A stretch of DNA of 46,997 nucleotides from Mycolicibacterium sphagni (GCF_002250655.1 NZ_NOZR01000037.1:1-46997); one strand, 5' to 3'; positions 1-9,488 are shown, counted from the stretch's first letter. The notes: generated by a model not told the origin, from the sequence alone. Numbers and translations: made by a program.

Positions 1-3
1 AAC

Positions 4-39
4 GAAAGCCGCCCCGGCACCAAAACCGGGGCGGCTTTC
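4..39. terminator. Perfect 14-bp stem-loop, intrinsic-type terminator
   Basis: Positions 4-17 are exactly complementary to 26-39, with an 8-nt loop. The stem is GC-rich and flanked by AAA on the left and TTT on the right, so it could work in both directions. It lies just past the minus-strand ORF that stops at 70, so it probably ends the relaxase transcript. The T-tract is only three bases, as is common in mycobacteria. Confidence 0.75.
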
Positions 40-69
40 ACCTGCCTCTTGACAAACAACGCCTACATA

Positions 70-423
70 TCAGCTGTCCCCGTCGCGAATAGGGTTTGGA
101 TGTCCGATGAGGGCGTCTGATGCCAAGAACAAGAACCTCGAAGACCCATGCGCGGTGGCCGACAGGCGGGTGGGTTCGGCTTTGCGCGGCCATTGGTGCT
201 GCCAGCGCTTTCCGATGACGAGGGTGCGGCCTTCAATGCGGGTATCGATTCTGCTGCGCGTAGCTACCTCGCCGAGTGTAATTACGGCGATGTTCTGGTG
301 ACGCGCGGAATGACGCCTGTCGCGCTCACAGGCGACGGGCGGCTGGTCGAATAGTGGCCCGACGGCAGGGTACGGCCGATCACCGTTCGCTGACTGTCGC
401 GCCGATGCTCCAGGGCTGCTCAT
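70..423 (-). CDS. Hypothetical protein, 117 aa, downstream of the relaxase
   Basis: The reading frame starts at ATG 423 and stops at 70, on the same strand as the relaxase and 113 bp after it. It is followed by the stem-loop at 4-39. Most codons in its middle end in G or C, and the protein is mixed in composition rather than an Arg/Pro-rich shadow. I recognise no domain. The segment around NIAVITLGEVATRSR looks like ordinary folded protein. A competing forward frame at 148-354 (68 aa) is also free of odd composition, so the strand is not certain. It may be a remnant cargo gene of the mobile element. Confidence 0.35.
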   Translation of the reverse strand: MSSPGASARQSANGDRPYPAVGPLFDQPPVACERDRRHSARHQNIAVITLGEVATRSRIDTRIEGRTLVIGKRWQHQWPRKAEPTRLSATAHGSSRFLFLASDALIGHPNPIRDGDS

Positions 424-536
424 TTTGCGTTCATGGGGAACTGGCGTTGATACCAAGCCCAGGTCCGCCGTATATCTGAGAGCCCAATTGGCCCCGCCGT
501 GTTGGCTTCGATTCAGAGTCGTTGGGCCACTGATGT

Positions 537-3500
537 TTAGATGTCGAGTCCGTGGTCGCGGGTGTGTTCGTGGGTGTGGTTGCGTAGGCGGGGTTTGTAT
601 TGGGTTTGGTAGGTGTCGCGCAGGGTGTCGCGGCGGGCTAGGAGGTGGGCGGCCTCGCGGTCTTCGGTGGTGACCGGGTCGTGTTGGCGTAGATGTGTTG
701 CGGCGCGGTCGATTGCGGTGTCGCGGTCGGTGGTGAGTGTGCCGAGGCGTTGGGCCCAGGGCAGGTTGTCGGCGAGGGCGTCGATGAGGCTGTGGGCGGG
801 GGTGCGGCTCTTGGTGGGGGTGTGCAGGAGTAGCAGTTTGGTGTTGGTGCGGCCGGCGTGTTCGGTGAAGTAGCGCAGCTGGGCGGGGTCGAGGTGGTCG
901 GCGTCGTCGATGACGAGTAGGTGGCCCGGCGGAATGGTCCACTGCCCGTTGTCGATTCGTTGCAGGGTGGTGGCGGGGTCGGTGGATCGTTCGGCGTAGC
1001 GGTGGTGTTCGGCGAACGCGGTGGCGGTTTCGGTGGCCGGCATCGCTAGCACGTGTCTGCCCTTGCCGGTGGCGGCGGCGGTGATCGCGGCCAACGCGTG
1101 GTGTTTGTCGGCGTCGGGGCCCAGGGTTAGGACGTGCACCGACTGCATGCTGGCGGTGATCGTCTCCACGACGGCGCGGGCCGGTTCGTCCAACTCCTCC
1201 CAGGCCCGGTCCCCGGCCGGGGGTGAGTACACCGTGGCCGGGGACCGCGACCCCGCCGCCTCCACGAAATCCACCTCAGCGCGCAACACCATCAGATCGC
1301 GTTCGGTGGTGAGCGTCGCCCCGTGGGCCTGCTCGCGTTCGCGTGCGGGGTTCTCGGCGAAGGTGCGGGCGGTGCGCGCCTCGGCGCGGCTGAGTTGGTT
1401 GTCCAGCTCGCGGGCTTCGGCTCGGGCGGTGTTGAGTGCGGCGATGTCGGCGTGGACGGCCGCCGCGCGGCGGGCTTCGATGTCCTCGGCGGTGACGACG
1501 CGATCGGGTCCGCCGGCGATCGCGTGCAGGCGCGCGGTGGCGGTGTCGCGTTCGGCGCGGCTGCGCATGACGGCCATGCCGAGGTCAGTGGCATCGGCGG
1601 CGAGATCGCCGCGCCGCTCACGGTAGGCCTGGGCGAGGTTCTGGTCGTGTTCGCTCTCGGCGCGGGCGATGAGCTTTTCCAGCTGGGTGATGCGGTACTG
1701 CTGGGCCTCGTAGGCGGCTTCGGCGGCGACCCAGCCGGCGTGTGCGTGCGCCACGTCGTGTTGGTAGGGCCGCTGCTCGACGTGGCGGCGGTGCAGCGCG
1801 ATCAGTTCGCCTGCTGCGGCCTGCTCGGCCGGGCCCCCGCGCGCGGAGAGCACCGCCTCGGCCAGCGCCCGAGCGCGCGCCTTGGCCTCAGCGCAGCGGG
1901 CCCGCAGTTCGGTGATGTCGATGTCGAGATTCGGGGTGGCCGCTGGGCGCTCGGTGAGCAGGGAGTAGAAGTCCAGATCGCCGAGACTGTCCTCGAATTC
2001 GGAGTCGTAGCTCAGGTACTCGTCCTGGCCGGGATCAGCAAGGTGATCGGTGCCGATTGGGTGCAGCGGCGGCTCGTTCAATGATTGTCCGACGCTGTCG
2101 GCGGGGTGCGGGATGTCGGTGTCGATGTCGGCGGCGTAGTGGGTGAGCAGCTCGACGCGGTAGGTCAGAACGCGGGCGTATTCGTCGGGGCGGATCGCGT
2201 CGTCGTCGAGGGCGTCGAGAAGGTATTCGGCGGCGGCGGCGAGCAGGTCGGCCGGCGGCCAGTCTGAGGCGTTGACCGCGTTGACCAGTGCGGGCCAGGC
2301 CGGGTCGCCGGTGATGGTTTCGGCAGCCGCGCTGCCCAGGATGCGGTGCAGCTCGGCCGTCCACGGTGGGCGGAGCCGTTCGTTGGAGGCGTCGAGGGTG
2401 GCCGGGGCCAGGGTGCCGGCCAGCCGCCACCACAAGGCGGCGGCGGGCAGTTCGTCGGGTAGCGCGCCGTGGCGGGCCATCGCCTCGTCGACGAGTGCGG
2501 TGACGTCGGCGCCGGCGCGGGCGGCTTGGTCGAGGTGGGTGGCCAGCCGGGGCCAGAACGGGTCGGCGGTGATGTTCGGGTCGACGTTGTCGGCCAGGGT
2601 GCGCCACCGGGTAGCGCCGTGTCCGCCGCTGATGAGTGCGGCGTCCAGGCGCTGATGTAGCAGGGCTTGGAAGGAGGCGGAGCGGTTGGCGTGCTGGGTG
2701 GGTCCGGTGATGCGGGTGTCGGCCGGGTCGACGTCGTGGGCGGCGCGGAAGACGGCGATTTCGGCGAGCAGTCCGGGGCGTTGCCCGGCCAGCGGGCGCG
2801 CCCATATCGGGGCGGTGGCCGGGGTCCAGGCGCGGGCTTTTTCGCGGATCTGCTCGGCGATGTCTTCGACGAGTTGGGCACGCGCGCTGAGGTAGCGCGC
2901 CCATGCCGAATTGTCCTGCAGGACGGTGGGAATCGAGGGCAGCCAGCGTAGCGGGCCGACGATGTCCAGGGCGGAGTTGTCGGGGGTGGGCAGGCGCCAA
3001 TCCAGCACGGCGGCGGGGTCGGTGGCGTTGCCGAGCGGGCGCTGCGCGGCGTGCGCCAGCGCCTGCTGCGGGTCGTGGCCGTCGAGGGCCAGCAGGGCCA
3101 GGTTGCGCCGCAACACTGGCCACGCTTCGGCGTTGGTGATGTCGGGGCGCAGGGCGGTGGCGGCGGCGTCGATGCGGGCCATGGTGTCGGTGCCGGCGAG
3201 CTGCTCGGCGGCGCTGGAGAGGGCGTCGGTGTACATGTCGGCCGCGCGCGCCAGGCGGGTGAACGGATCGCGTTCGGCACGTTGCGTGCTGTGCGCGGAG
3301 ATCTGTGCGCCGTCGCGGCGCAGGATGCCTGACAGGATGTCCACCGCGGTCGGGGGGTGGGTGGCTTTGGGGGTGAGGATGGCGTGCGGGTCGGCCTCGC
3401 TGGTGGAGAAGTAGATGTGGTTTTCGCGCCTGCCGCGGGTAAGGGCGACGTAGAGCTGTTCGCGGGTCAAGGTGTCGGAGCCGACCACGTGGCATTCGTG

Positions 3501-6341
3501 GCGGGCGGTCGATCCTTGGGCGCCGTTGATGGTGCGGGCATACCCGAGCGTGGTGTTCGTCTGGACGTAGCGGGCGGGCAGCCGGGCCATGGATTCGGTG
3601 TCGGATCCGGTCAGCCGCGACACCGTGATGGTGCCGCGGTCGTTGATGTCTTTGATGACCCAGCGGTGCCCGTTTTTGACCCAGCCGCCGCCGGGGATGT
3701 GCAGCCAGCGTGCGTTGCTGCGTGTCAGAATCCAGTCCCCGACGCTGGCGGTCAACCCGTCGGACAGGGTGACGGTGCGGGTGTTGTCCGGGTGCGGGTC
3801 GCCGCGCAGCCGGTCCAGGCGGGCGCGTTCGTTGAGTTCGGCGACCAGCTCGTTGGTGGGGGCGATGAGCAGGGCGTCGCGGCCCTCGCCGATGGCTTCT
3901 GCCCATGCCTGATAGGCCATGTCGGCGGCGACGTGTTCGGCCCCGACGTGGACCCGGCTGTGGTCGAGGTAGAACGCGATGCCGGTGGGGTCACCGTCAC
4001 GCAGGGCGAGGCTGGCTGCGCCTTCGGCGGCCCCGATGATGGGGTCAGTGAACCGCACGACATCCGACAGTGTGAGGGCCCCGTGCTGGGCCACGATGTC
4101 GCGCAGCACCCCGCCCGCGGCGACTGAGGCGAGCTGCTTGTCGTCGCCGATGAGGCGCACGCTGGCACCGTGGGCCAGGGCGTGGGAGATCACCGCATCC
4201 AGCCCTGTGGTGGACGCCATGCCGGCCTCGTCGACCACGATCAGGGTTTGGGGGCCGATGTGGTCGAACCAGGTGCGGGCGGGGTCATCGGCGGCCGGTG
4301 GGGGACCGCCGCCGCGCCCGGAAAGTTGGACCAGTTTGTCGATGGTGTCGGTCGCTGCGCCGAGGTCGGCGGCCAAGACTTCGGCCGCCGCGGCGGTCGG
4401 TGCGAGGCCGATGACGTTGCCTCCGCTGTTGGCCCACGCGGCCGCAAGGGGGGCCATCGCGGTGGTCTTGCCGGTGCCGGCGGGGGCGAGTGCGAGTTGC
4501 ACGCGGGCCCCGGAGGTGGCCATGTCGCGCAGCAGGGTTTGTTGGCCGTCGTTGAGTTCCGCACCGTGCTGGGCGTGGGCTTCCAGCAGAGCGAGGCCAA
4601 TGCTGTCGTCGTCGACGACATGGCCGCCGGAAAGCCCTGCGGCGTGCAGGATTCGGCGCTCTGCGGCGAGGATCTCGGCGCTGGTGTAGGCGGTGGTGTC
4701 GTGGCGGGTGTAGACGCTGGCGCCGTCGCGGCGGCGCAGCACGTCGGGCTCGTTCATCTCGGTGTCGGCGGTGGTCGTCAACGCGATGCTGTGGGTGCCC
4801 AAGGCGGCTGCGATGATGCGCTCCGCCACCTGTGGCGTGTCGTGGCAGTCGGTGTAGCGCAGGACTCTTGACACCTCGGCGCGAACATGGTTGATCTGCC
4901 ATGTCGAGCGTGACGCGGAGACCGTGCCGATGACCTTGGCGGCCTGTTCGGCGACCCACTGCTCGGTGACGGTGACGCGTTCGCGTGGGGCCCGCCCGGA
5001 GGTCAGTGCGGCGACCATCGCGTCGAGTTCGCGGTGGCTTCCCAGGGCGCCGATGGCCTCGGTCCGCCACTGGTGGCGCTGCTCTGCCAGCGACCGTGGT
5101 TCGTGCTTGGCGGCTCGGGTTTCCAGCGTGGCTTGCTGGGACAGGGCCAGCATCTCCACCGCGCTGGGCTCACGCCCGTGGACCTGTTGGAAGTCTTTGG
5201 CGAGTTGGCCGACGCGGTGCTCGATGGCCGCCCGGCGCGACGACCACACGTCGATCAGTTGGGCTGACATGCCGACGATTTCGCGGACGGGCCGCTTGCC
5301 CGGTTCAGGGGTGTCGTTGGCGAAGCTGACGCCGAGTTCGGCGATCAGATTGGCCTCGCACAACGTGTTGTACAGCTCCGATGCCGACACCTTGGCTTTG
5401 TAGAGCGGTTGGCCATCGAGGGCCAGCCAGCGGGGGATGCCATCGGGGCCGATCGCGCATACTTTGTTGCTCACCGCGACGTGGGTGTGCAGGTTCGGAT
5501 CCCCGGCACGGGAGTCGCGGTGATCGAAGGCGGCGGCGATGAATCCGCCTGCGTCGACCTGGGCTACACCGTTGGTGCCCATGCGGGAGAAGCAGGCTTG
5601 GGATTCGAGGAACGCCAGGGTGTCGGCGACGGCTTTGTGGTGGCAGTCTTCGATGGTTTTGGCGATGCTCAGCGGGGCTAGTGCCCACAGTGCGGATACC
5701 GATTTGACGGGGGTGAACGTCAGGTCGTACCCGGCTACGGCGGTGGTGTCTAGGCGTGAGAGCCGGGCGATGAACCCGGTCAGTTCGCGCTCGTCGAGGT
5801 GGGTGCGGCCGTAGCGTTCGACGAACATTTCCGCGGCGACGGTGGTGCGGATTTCGGCGCGCACTTCCGGGTCGAGCGGGGCGTTGGTGGCGCGGCCGAT
5901 GGTGTGGTTGTAGCTGCTGTAGGCGCCGCGCAGCCGGCGGGTGAAGTCGTTCTCGTTGGCGCCCAACCGGAATGGGCGGCCGAGCTTGGCGGCGGCGTGT
6001 GCGCCGTCGACCCATACCCCGATGCCGGTGAGGTGTTCGGTGATCTTGGTGGCGTTGGGGTGCAGCCCTTCCCCGAAGAGTGCCTTCATCTGATCTTCGG
6101 TGACTTCGGAGCCCTTGGGCACCCCCCAAAGCTGTTGGACCAGAGGGTTGTCGGGGTCGCGGCTGACCGGCCGCCCGAGTGCGGCCAGGCCGCTTCCGAC
6201 CCAGCGTCCGGGGGTCTCTCCCTTGCTTGAGTAGTAGTCGGTGAGGCTGGCCCGGCCCAGATCGGTGCCATCGGCGACGGCGACCTGCCGGAGCAGGTAG
6301 GTGTACCCGTCTCCGGCGGTTAATTTGTGTAGGCCCATCAC
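537..6341 (-). CDS. MobF-family conjugative relaxase-helicase (TrwC/TraA type)
   Basis: This 1,934-residue protein would nick oriT, stay covalently bound to the 5' end of the transferred strand, and unwind it. The N-terminal relaxase domain (about 1-340) has a Tyr pair near 36-37 followed by GETPGRWVGSG, and the metal-binding triad H274, H285 and H287 within HRDSRAGDPNLHTHV. A RecD/TraI-like helicase follows, with Walker A APAGTGKTTA near residue 620 and a DEAG Walker B. A long, partly coiled middle part leads to a C-terminal second ATPase-like module with a clear Walker B (HLLVIDDADHL, about 1805) but a degraded P-loop. The start is GTG 6341, with ATG 6338 next; a GGGGTGA precedes it. The gene appears intact. 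No T4SS genes are in view, so the coupling protein and pilus must come from outside the window or from a helper. Confidence 0.93.
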   Translation of the reverse strand: MMGLHKLTAGDGYTYLLRQVAVADGTDLGRASLTDYYSSKGETPGRWVGSGLAALGRPVSRDPDNPLVQQLWGVPKGSEVTEDQMKALFGEGLHPNATKITEHLTGIGVWVDGAHAAAKLGRPFRLGANENDFTRRLRGAYSSYNHTIGRATNAPLDPEVRAEIRTTVAAEMFVERYGRTHLDERELTGFIARLSRLDTTAVAGYDLTFTPVKSVSALWALAPLSIAKTIEDCHHKAVADTLAFLESQACFSRMGTNGVAQVDAGGFIAAAFDHRDSRAGDPNLHTHVAVSNKVCAIGPDGIPRWLALDGQPLYKAKVSASELYNTLCEANLIAELGVSFANDTPEPGKRPVREIVGMSAQLIDVWSSRRAAIEHRVGQLAKDFQQVHGREPSAVEMLALSQQATLETRAAKHEPRSLAEQRHQWRTEAIGALGSHRELDAMVAALTSGRAPRERVTVTEQWVAEQAAKVIGTVSASRSTWQINHVRAEVSRVLRYTDCHDTPQVAERIIAAALGTHSIALTTTADTEMNEPDVLRRRDGASVYTRHDTTAYTSAEILAAERRILHAAGLSGGHVVDDDSIGLALLEAHAQHGAELNDGQQTLLRDMATSGARVQLALAPAGTGKTTAMAPLAAAWANSGGNVIGLAPTAAAAEVLAADLGAATDTIDKLVQLSGRGGGPPPAADDPARTWFDHIGPQTLIVVDEAGMASTTGLDAVISHALAHGASVRLIGDDKQLASVAAGGVLRDIVAQHGALTLSDVVRFTDPIIGAAEGAASLALRDGDPTGIAFYLDHSRVHVGAEHVAADMAYQAWAEAIGEGRDALLIAPTNELVAELNERARLDRLRGDPHPDNTRTVTLSDGLTASVGDWILTRSNARWLHIPGGGWVKNGHRWVIKDINDRGTITVSRLTGSDTESMARLPARYVQTNTTLGYARTINGAQGSTARHECHVVGSDTLTREQLYVALTRGRRENHIYFSTSEADPHAILTPKATHPPTAVDILSGILRRDGAQISAHSTQRAERDPFTRLARAADMYTDALSSAAEQLAGTDTMARIDAAATALRPDITNAEAWPVLRRNLALLALDGHDPQQALAHAAQRPLGNATDPAAVLDWRLPTPDNSALDIVGPLRWLPSIPTVLQDNSAWARYLSARAQLVEDIAEQIREKARAWTPATAPIWARPLAGQRPGLLAEIAVFRAAHDVDPADTRITGPTQHANRSASFQALLHQRLDAALISGGHGATRWRTLADNVDPNITADPFWPRLATHLDQAARAGADVTALVDEAMARHGALPDELPAAALWWRLAGTLAPATLDASNERLRPPWTAELHRILGSAAAETITGDPAWPALVNAVNASDWPPADLLAAAAEYLLDALDDDAIRPDEYARVLTYRVELLTHYAADIDTDIPHPADSVGQSLNEPPLHPIGTDHLADPGQDEYLSYDSEFEDSLGDLDFYSLLTERPAATPNLDIDITELRARCAEAKARARALAEAVLSARGGPAEQAAAGELIALHRRHVEQRPYQHDVAHAHAGWVAAEAAYEAQQYRITQLEKLIARAESEHDQNLAQAYRERRGDLAADATDLGMAVMRSRAERDTATARLHAIAGGPDRVVTAEDIEARRAAAVHADIAALNTARAEARELDNQLSRAEARTARTFAENPAREREQAHGATLTTERDLMVLRAEVDFVEAAGSRSPATVYSPPAGDRAWEELDEPARAVVETITASMQSVHVLTLGPDADKHHALAAITAAATGKGRHVLAMPATETATAFAEHHRYAERSTDPATTLQRIDNGQWTIPPGHLLVIDDADHLDPAQLRYFTEHAGRTNTKLLLLHTPTKSRTPAHSLIDALADNLPWAQRLGTLTTDRDTAIDRAATHLRQHDPVTTEDREAAHLLARRDTLRDTYQTQYKPRLRNHTHEHTRDHGLDI

Positions 6342-6620
6342 CGCGCGATCACCCCGAAAACGCTAGGGCGCAACCACCCCTACAGCACCGCCCAAAGTTG
6401 ATGCACCGAGTGCCGTTATCGTTTCGTGACCTCAATGCACTAGGTGTGATCGACACAGAAAGGCGACCTAAGGGCGCAGGTGAAGACGGGCCGAGGGGGC
6501 GGTAGGTGGGTGTGCGGCGTCAGATGCACTTGGGGGAGTGTAGGAATGGCCGCTGCGCGGATGCAGGACATGTGGTTGGGGCACTGCTGGCGGGGTGGTG
6601 GAGGTTTTAGGTTGAGCGCC
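6342..6620. other. Divergent intergenic region, candidate oriT and promoters
   Basis: These 279 bp separate the relaxase (leftward) from the HTH protein (rightward). MobF elements usually keep oriT next to the relaxase gene, so this is the best oriT candidate in the window. Small inverted repeats are visible: GTGT-GATCG-ACAC at 6444-6456, and GGGCG near 6366 pairing with CGCCC near 6391. I cannot assign a nic site. A GGGGGAG at about 6531-6537 precedes an in-frame ATG at 6546, which could extend the HTH protein by 25 residues. Confidence 0.35.
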
Positions 6621-7124
6621 ATGGCGAACAAAGTGTCGAAATCGAAGTCAGCGGTGCGGGCCGCCCGCGAAGCGGTGAAGGCCTCGCAGAAGGAAGTGCT
6701 CGAACGGGCCGCGCGCAATGCCGAGGACCTGGCGGTGTTCTTCTCCAGTCGGGAACGGCTCGACGCGGTGGATGAGTGGCTGGAAGCCAAGACCGCCGGC
6801 CTCAAAAAGCAGGCCGAGGGCAAGCGCGCCGAGCATCGCCGCACGGCCGGTCAGGCGGTCGTCGCGCTGCGCAATCGCGGACAGACGCTGCGCGACATCG
6901 CCGGCTTGACCGGAGTGAGCGGAAAGGTGCTGCGCGAACTGATCCGCTCCGCAGAATCGACCGCACCGAATGACTTGGGCCCGGACCAGGCGACGCAGAC
7001 CCGCCGCAACCCCGATGACGCTGGCGCACGGAGCGGTGGCGTTGCCGCGGTGTGCTCCGTGATGTCACCGCCGGTGAGTCCAGCAATCGGCGTGCCAGAC
7101 GAGACGTGGCCGGCGTCGGGTTAG
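6621..7124 (+). CDS. Small helix-turn-helix protein, possible relaxosome accessory or regulator
   Basis: The frame from ATG 6621 gives 167 residues. An N-terminal Lys/Arg/Ala-rich helical region (KVSKSKSAVRAAREAVKAS) and a charged helix lead to an HTH-like segment, QTLRDIAGLTGVSGKVLREL, near residues 88-107. The last 50 or so residues are Pro/Gly/Ala-rich and look disordered or added by sequence drift. It is divergent from the relaxase, which would suit a DNA-binding partner at oriT or a repressor of the transfer gene. ATG 6546 has a better Shine-Dalgarno and would give 192 residues, but the added stretch is low-complexity. I chose 6621 because the MANKVSKSK beginning looks like a natural N terminus. 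Confidence 0.6.
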   Translation: MANKVSKSKSAVRAAREAVKASQKEVLERAARNAEDLAVFFSSRERLDAVDEWLEAKTAGLKKQAEGKRAEHRRTAGQAVVALRNRGQTLRDIAGLTGVSGKVLRELIRSAESTAPNDLGPDQATQTRRNPDDAGARSGGVAAVCSVMSPPVSPAIGVPDETWPASG

Positions 7125-7894
7125 CGCGAGCGCACGGTGAGGACAGATCGACGGAGCTCGCAACCACCACAACTGGTGGTCGACCCGGTTCGTGATGCCG
7201 CCGAGATCGCCCGGTTCGAGCAAGCCGTCGGCCGCCACGAACTGATGGCTTTTCACCGGGGCGATCGTCGGAGACGAGTACGGCAGACACCGCGTCCGCC
7301 GCGATAGCCGCCGGATCATGCTGCGTACCAATCGGTACGGGTTGGCGGTGGGTTATCCGACGTCGTTGTGCGCACGGCACCGCCTGCATGTGAGAGTGGT
7401 CAGGCGGTGGTCGTCGACCCGCCGCGGCCGGTACTGAGTGAGTACCTGCCGCCCGGGTGGAATGGGCCATGCCTATCCGGCGGCGAAGGTGATGGTGATG
7501 TCGTAGAAGTTGGCCATCGTCGGGAAGACGTCGGTCAGGTCGGCGTGGCGCGTGTAGGCACACTCGGCGCCCGCTGAGTGATTGTCGGAGGCGCCAAGGA
7601 TGCCCGCGAGCAGTCGGAGGCGTTGTGCGGCGTGGCATGGTGGCATGGTGGCATGGTGGCATGGTGGCATGGTGGAGCGTGAATTGGCGCGCATGCTGCT
7701 CGCAACCGGCAGCGTGGCGGTGGCGAGGTATTTGCACTGGATTGTCGACGGGAACTCGGAGGCTCAGGTTTCTATCGACATGAGCTGGCCGGCAGCGCCG
7801 CTGGTGCTCTGAGCTGTGCGGCCTGGACCGATCGGCCCGCGCCGCCATCCACGCCGCGGAGGTGGCTCGCCAAACGACTACACGAATCTTCCGA
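7125..7894. other. 770 bp without an intact gene; eroded accessory DNA
   Basis: All frames here are short or have shadow-like composition. A minus-strand peptide ending at 7473 (ending DVFPTMANFYDITITFAAG) and a plus-strand peptide near 7200-7300 (AAEIARFEQAVGRHELMAFH) look like fragments of former proteins, but I cannot name their families. The stretch also contains the octanucleotide repeat at 7633-7675. I read it as remains of genes lost between the transfer module and the HipBA module. Confidence 0.5.
7633..7675. repeat. Octanucleotide tandem repeat, TGGCATGG x 5.4
   Basis: Five full copies of TGGCATGG and a partial sixth (TGG) run without interruption from 7633 to 7675. Eight is not a multiple of three, so gain or loss of a unit shifts any frame crossing it. 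A 76-aa forward frame (7582-7812) and a 73-aa reverse frame (7473-7694) cross it, but neither is convincing as a gene. Confidence 0.9.
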
Positions 7895-9157
7895 TCACGA
7901 CGCGGTGTATCCGTAGCTCGCGTACGGGTTCAGGATCTGCCTGCGCCACAGTAAGTTGCGCTGCGCTCGGGTCAGCTTGGCTAGGTCAGCAGCCTCGTCG
8001 AAGTTGTGTTCGATGGCCGCGACTTGGGCATCTACGACTGCACGTCCCTCTGCGGTGGTCAGGCCGTACACCGGCGCAGCGGCAACAACCGCGGCGAACG
8101 AGCTGTCGCGGTTTCCCTCGCGGTCGAATGCCAGCGCCTGTGACGAGGTCTCACCAGAGCGGATCTGCGGGCACAGGTCATATGCCGGGGTCAGATCTAA
8201 GGCCTTGCCGTCCCAGAAGGCGGCGTGGTTGCGCGCGTGGTCGTCGTTATTGCCGATGGCTACGTTGAACACGATCCGCTCGAACAGCCGTCGGCCGACG
8301 GCGGCGTCGGTACTGGTGCGGCGCAGCACGTCGAGCAAGTCTGGGTAGGTGGCGTAGCGGCCTTCCATCTCGTCGAGCCCGAGCATGGTCAACGCCGAGA
8401 CGATGATCCGCCGCCCACCGCCTGCGGGGCGGTCGAACCGTTCGATGACGAGGACGTCACGGCCCAGCGATGTGGTGACAAACGATGCGGTGGTGTCGAT
8501 TCCGGCTCGTCGAGCCAGTTCCAGTGCCAGCGCCTCGGCATTGACGACCGGATACGGGTCCGATGCCGAAGAGAACTTGGCGATGTGGCTCCTGCCGTCG
8601 ACATCGATGAGCGCCTTGGGCCGGGCGCCCCCGATCGAGGTTCCCCGCAGCAGCGCCGCTCCCAATTCCTCGTTCAGTTCGCGGCCCTGATCCAGCGTGT
8701 GCGCGGCAGCATGCAGTTCGTCCAACGATGCCGACGCCCCGCGCGGGACGTAGATCTCGGGGCTGGTCTGAAAGTCCAGCCCGCCAATGCGATTGGATCC
8801 CGACTCCAGGAAGTAGGTGATCTGGTCCAGGTCGGTCGTATCGGCGTCGCGTCCGGCGACACCGTGGAGTCGTTCCAGGATTACGCGCTGACCCCACGAA
8901 TCAGGGCCGGCGTCGCGCAGCGCGGATGCAATCGACATATTTGGGGGTGGAGCCTGCCAGTCAGAGCGCAGCGGGAGCTCGGGTTCATAGAGGCTGATGG
9001 CGTCATCGCGTTCGAGGTAGCTGCGGCCATAGCCGAACTCGTATCGGCGGCCGCGACTCTGAAAGCGCAACCGTCCGGCTGGGATCGGGTTGGTGTGGCC
9101 GGGGAGCCAGACCCAGACGAACGCGTCGCGTGGCGCCTCAGAAGTCGAGAGCGCCAT
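7895..9157 (-). CDS. HipA-family serine/threonine kinase toxin
   Basis: This 420-residue protein belongs to the HipA family, whose E. coli member phosphorylates glutamyl-tRNA synthetase and causes growth arrest. Visible family features are the N-terminal HipA_N-like region, the Gly-rich loop GTSIGGARPK, the ATP-site Lys in HIAKFSS, the catalytic loop AIGNNDDHARNHAAFW, and the metal-binding DLTPAYDLCP. All key residues appear present, so it should be active. The start ATG 9157 overlaps the end of the upstream antitoxin gene by 20 bp. An upstream extension to 9214 is possible but lies wholly within hipB. Its role here is likely element maintenance. The substrate cannot be read from sequence. 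Confidence 0.9.
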   Translation of the reverse strand: MALSTSEAPRDAFVWVWLPGHTNPIPAGRLRFQSRGRRYEFGYGRSYLERDDAISLYEPELPLRSDWQAPPPNMSIASALRDAGPDSWGQRVILERLHGVAGRDADTTDLDQITYFLESGSNRIGGLDFQTSPEIYVPRGASASLDELHAAAHTLDQGRELNEELGAALLRGTSIGGARPKALIDVDGRSHIAKFSSASDPYPVVNAEALALELARRAGIDTTASFVTTSLGRDVLVIERFDRPAGGGRRIIVSALTMLGLDEMEGRYATYPDLLDVLRRTSTDAAVGRRLFERIVFNVAIGNNDDHARNHAAFWDGKALDLTPAYDLCPQIRSGETSSQALAFDREGNRDSSFAAVVAAAPVYGLTTAEGRAVVDAQVAAIEHNFDEAADLAKLTRAQRNLLWRRQILNPYASYGYTAS

Positions 9158-9488
9158 CGGCGTCCGATCCCATCGATCGTGGCTGATACTCACGCGACGG
9201 AAGCAGCGCCACACGCTCTTCGCCGCGCCGACGAAGCCGGGCTAGCTCGTCGTCGTCGGCGCCGAACAGTCGCACGCCAACTACTGACGCCGCACTGAAC
9301 ACGGTTCCGATGGAGACTCCGGCTGCGCCGCGTTCAATGGCGGTGATGGTGCGCGGGTCAGCCCCGATGCGCATGCCAAGGTCCGCGGCCGTCCACTTCC
9401 TGTCGTGCCGGGCCGCCCGGATCTGTGTACCGAGTACTACAAGGGCGTCCATCGCGGCGCGGGTCGGCGCGATCACTCGCTTCACCAT
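9138..9488 (-). CDS. HipB-like XRE-family antitoxin/repressor
   Basis: This 116-residue protein has an N-terminal Cro/C1-type HTH, with TAADLGMRIGADPRTITAIE as its core (about residues 32-51). It is followed directly by the HipA gene, which it overlaps by 20 bp. That layout is the standard hipBA operon, in which HipB binds HipA and represses the promoter. ATG 9488 sits behind an AGGTAGG in the minus-strand direction. The C-terminal 40 residues are charged and may be the HipA-contacting tail. Confidence 0.88.
   Translation of the reverse strand: MVKRVIAPTRAAMDALVVLGTQIRAARHDRKWTAADLGMRIGADPRTITAIERGAAGVSIGTVFSAASVVGVRLFGADDDELARLRRRGEERVALLPSREYQPRSMGSDADGALDF

Noticed and set aside
1..540. 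Left attachment site matching the tRNA-Leu 3' end
   Set aside because: I looked for the tRNA 3' sequence in the left part of the window by eye and found no copy, so no left boundary is claimed.
2035..3906. 623-codon open frame on the minus strand inside the relaxase region
   Set aside because: Its translation is dominated by Arg, Pro, His and Gly, as expected for an out-of-frame reading of GC-rich coding DNA. The relaxase frame across the same DNA has clear domains.
7633..7675. Short regular repeats as a possible CRISPR array
   Set aside because: The 8-bp units are contiguous with no spacers.
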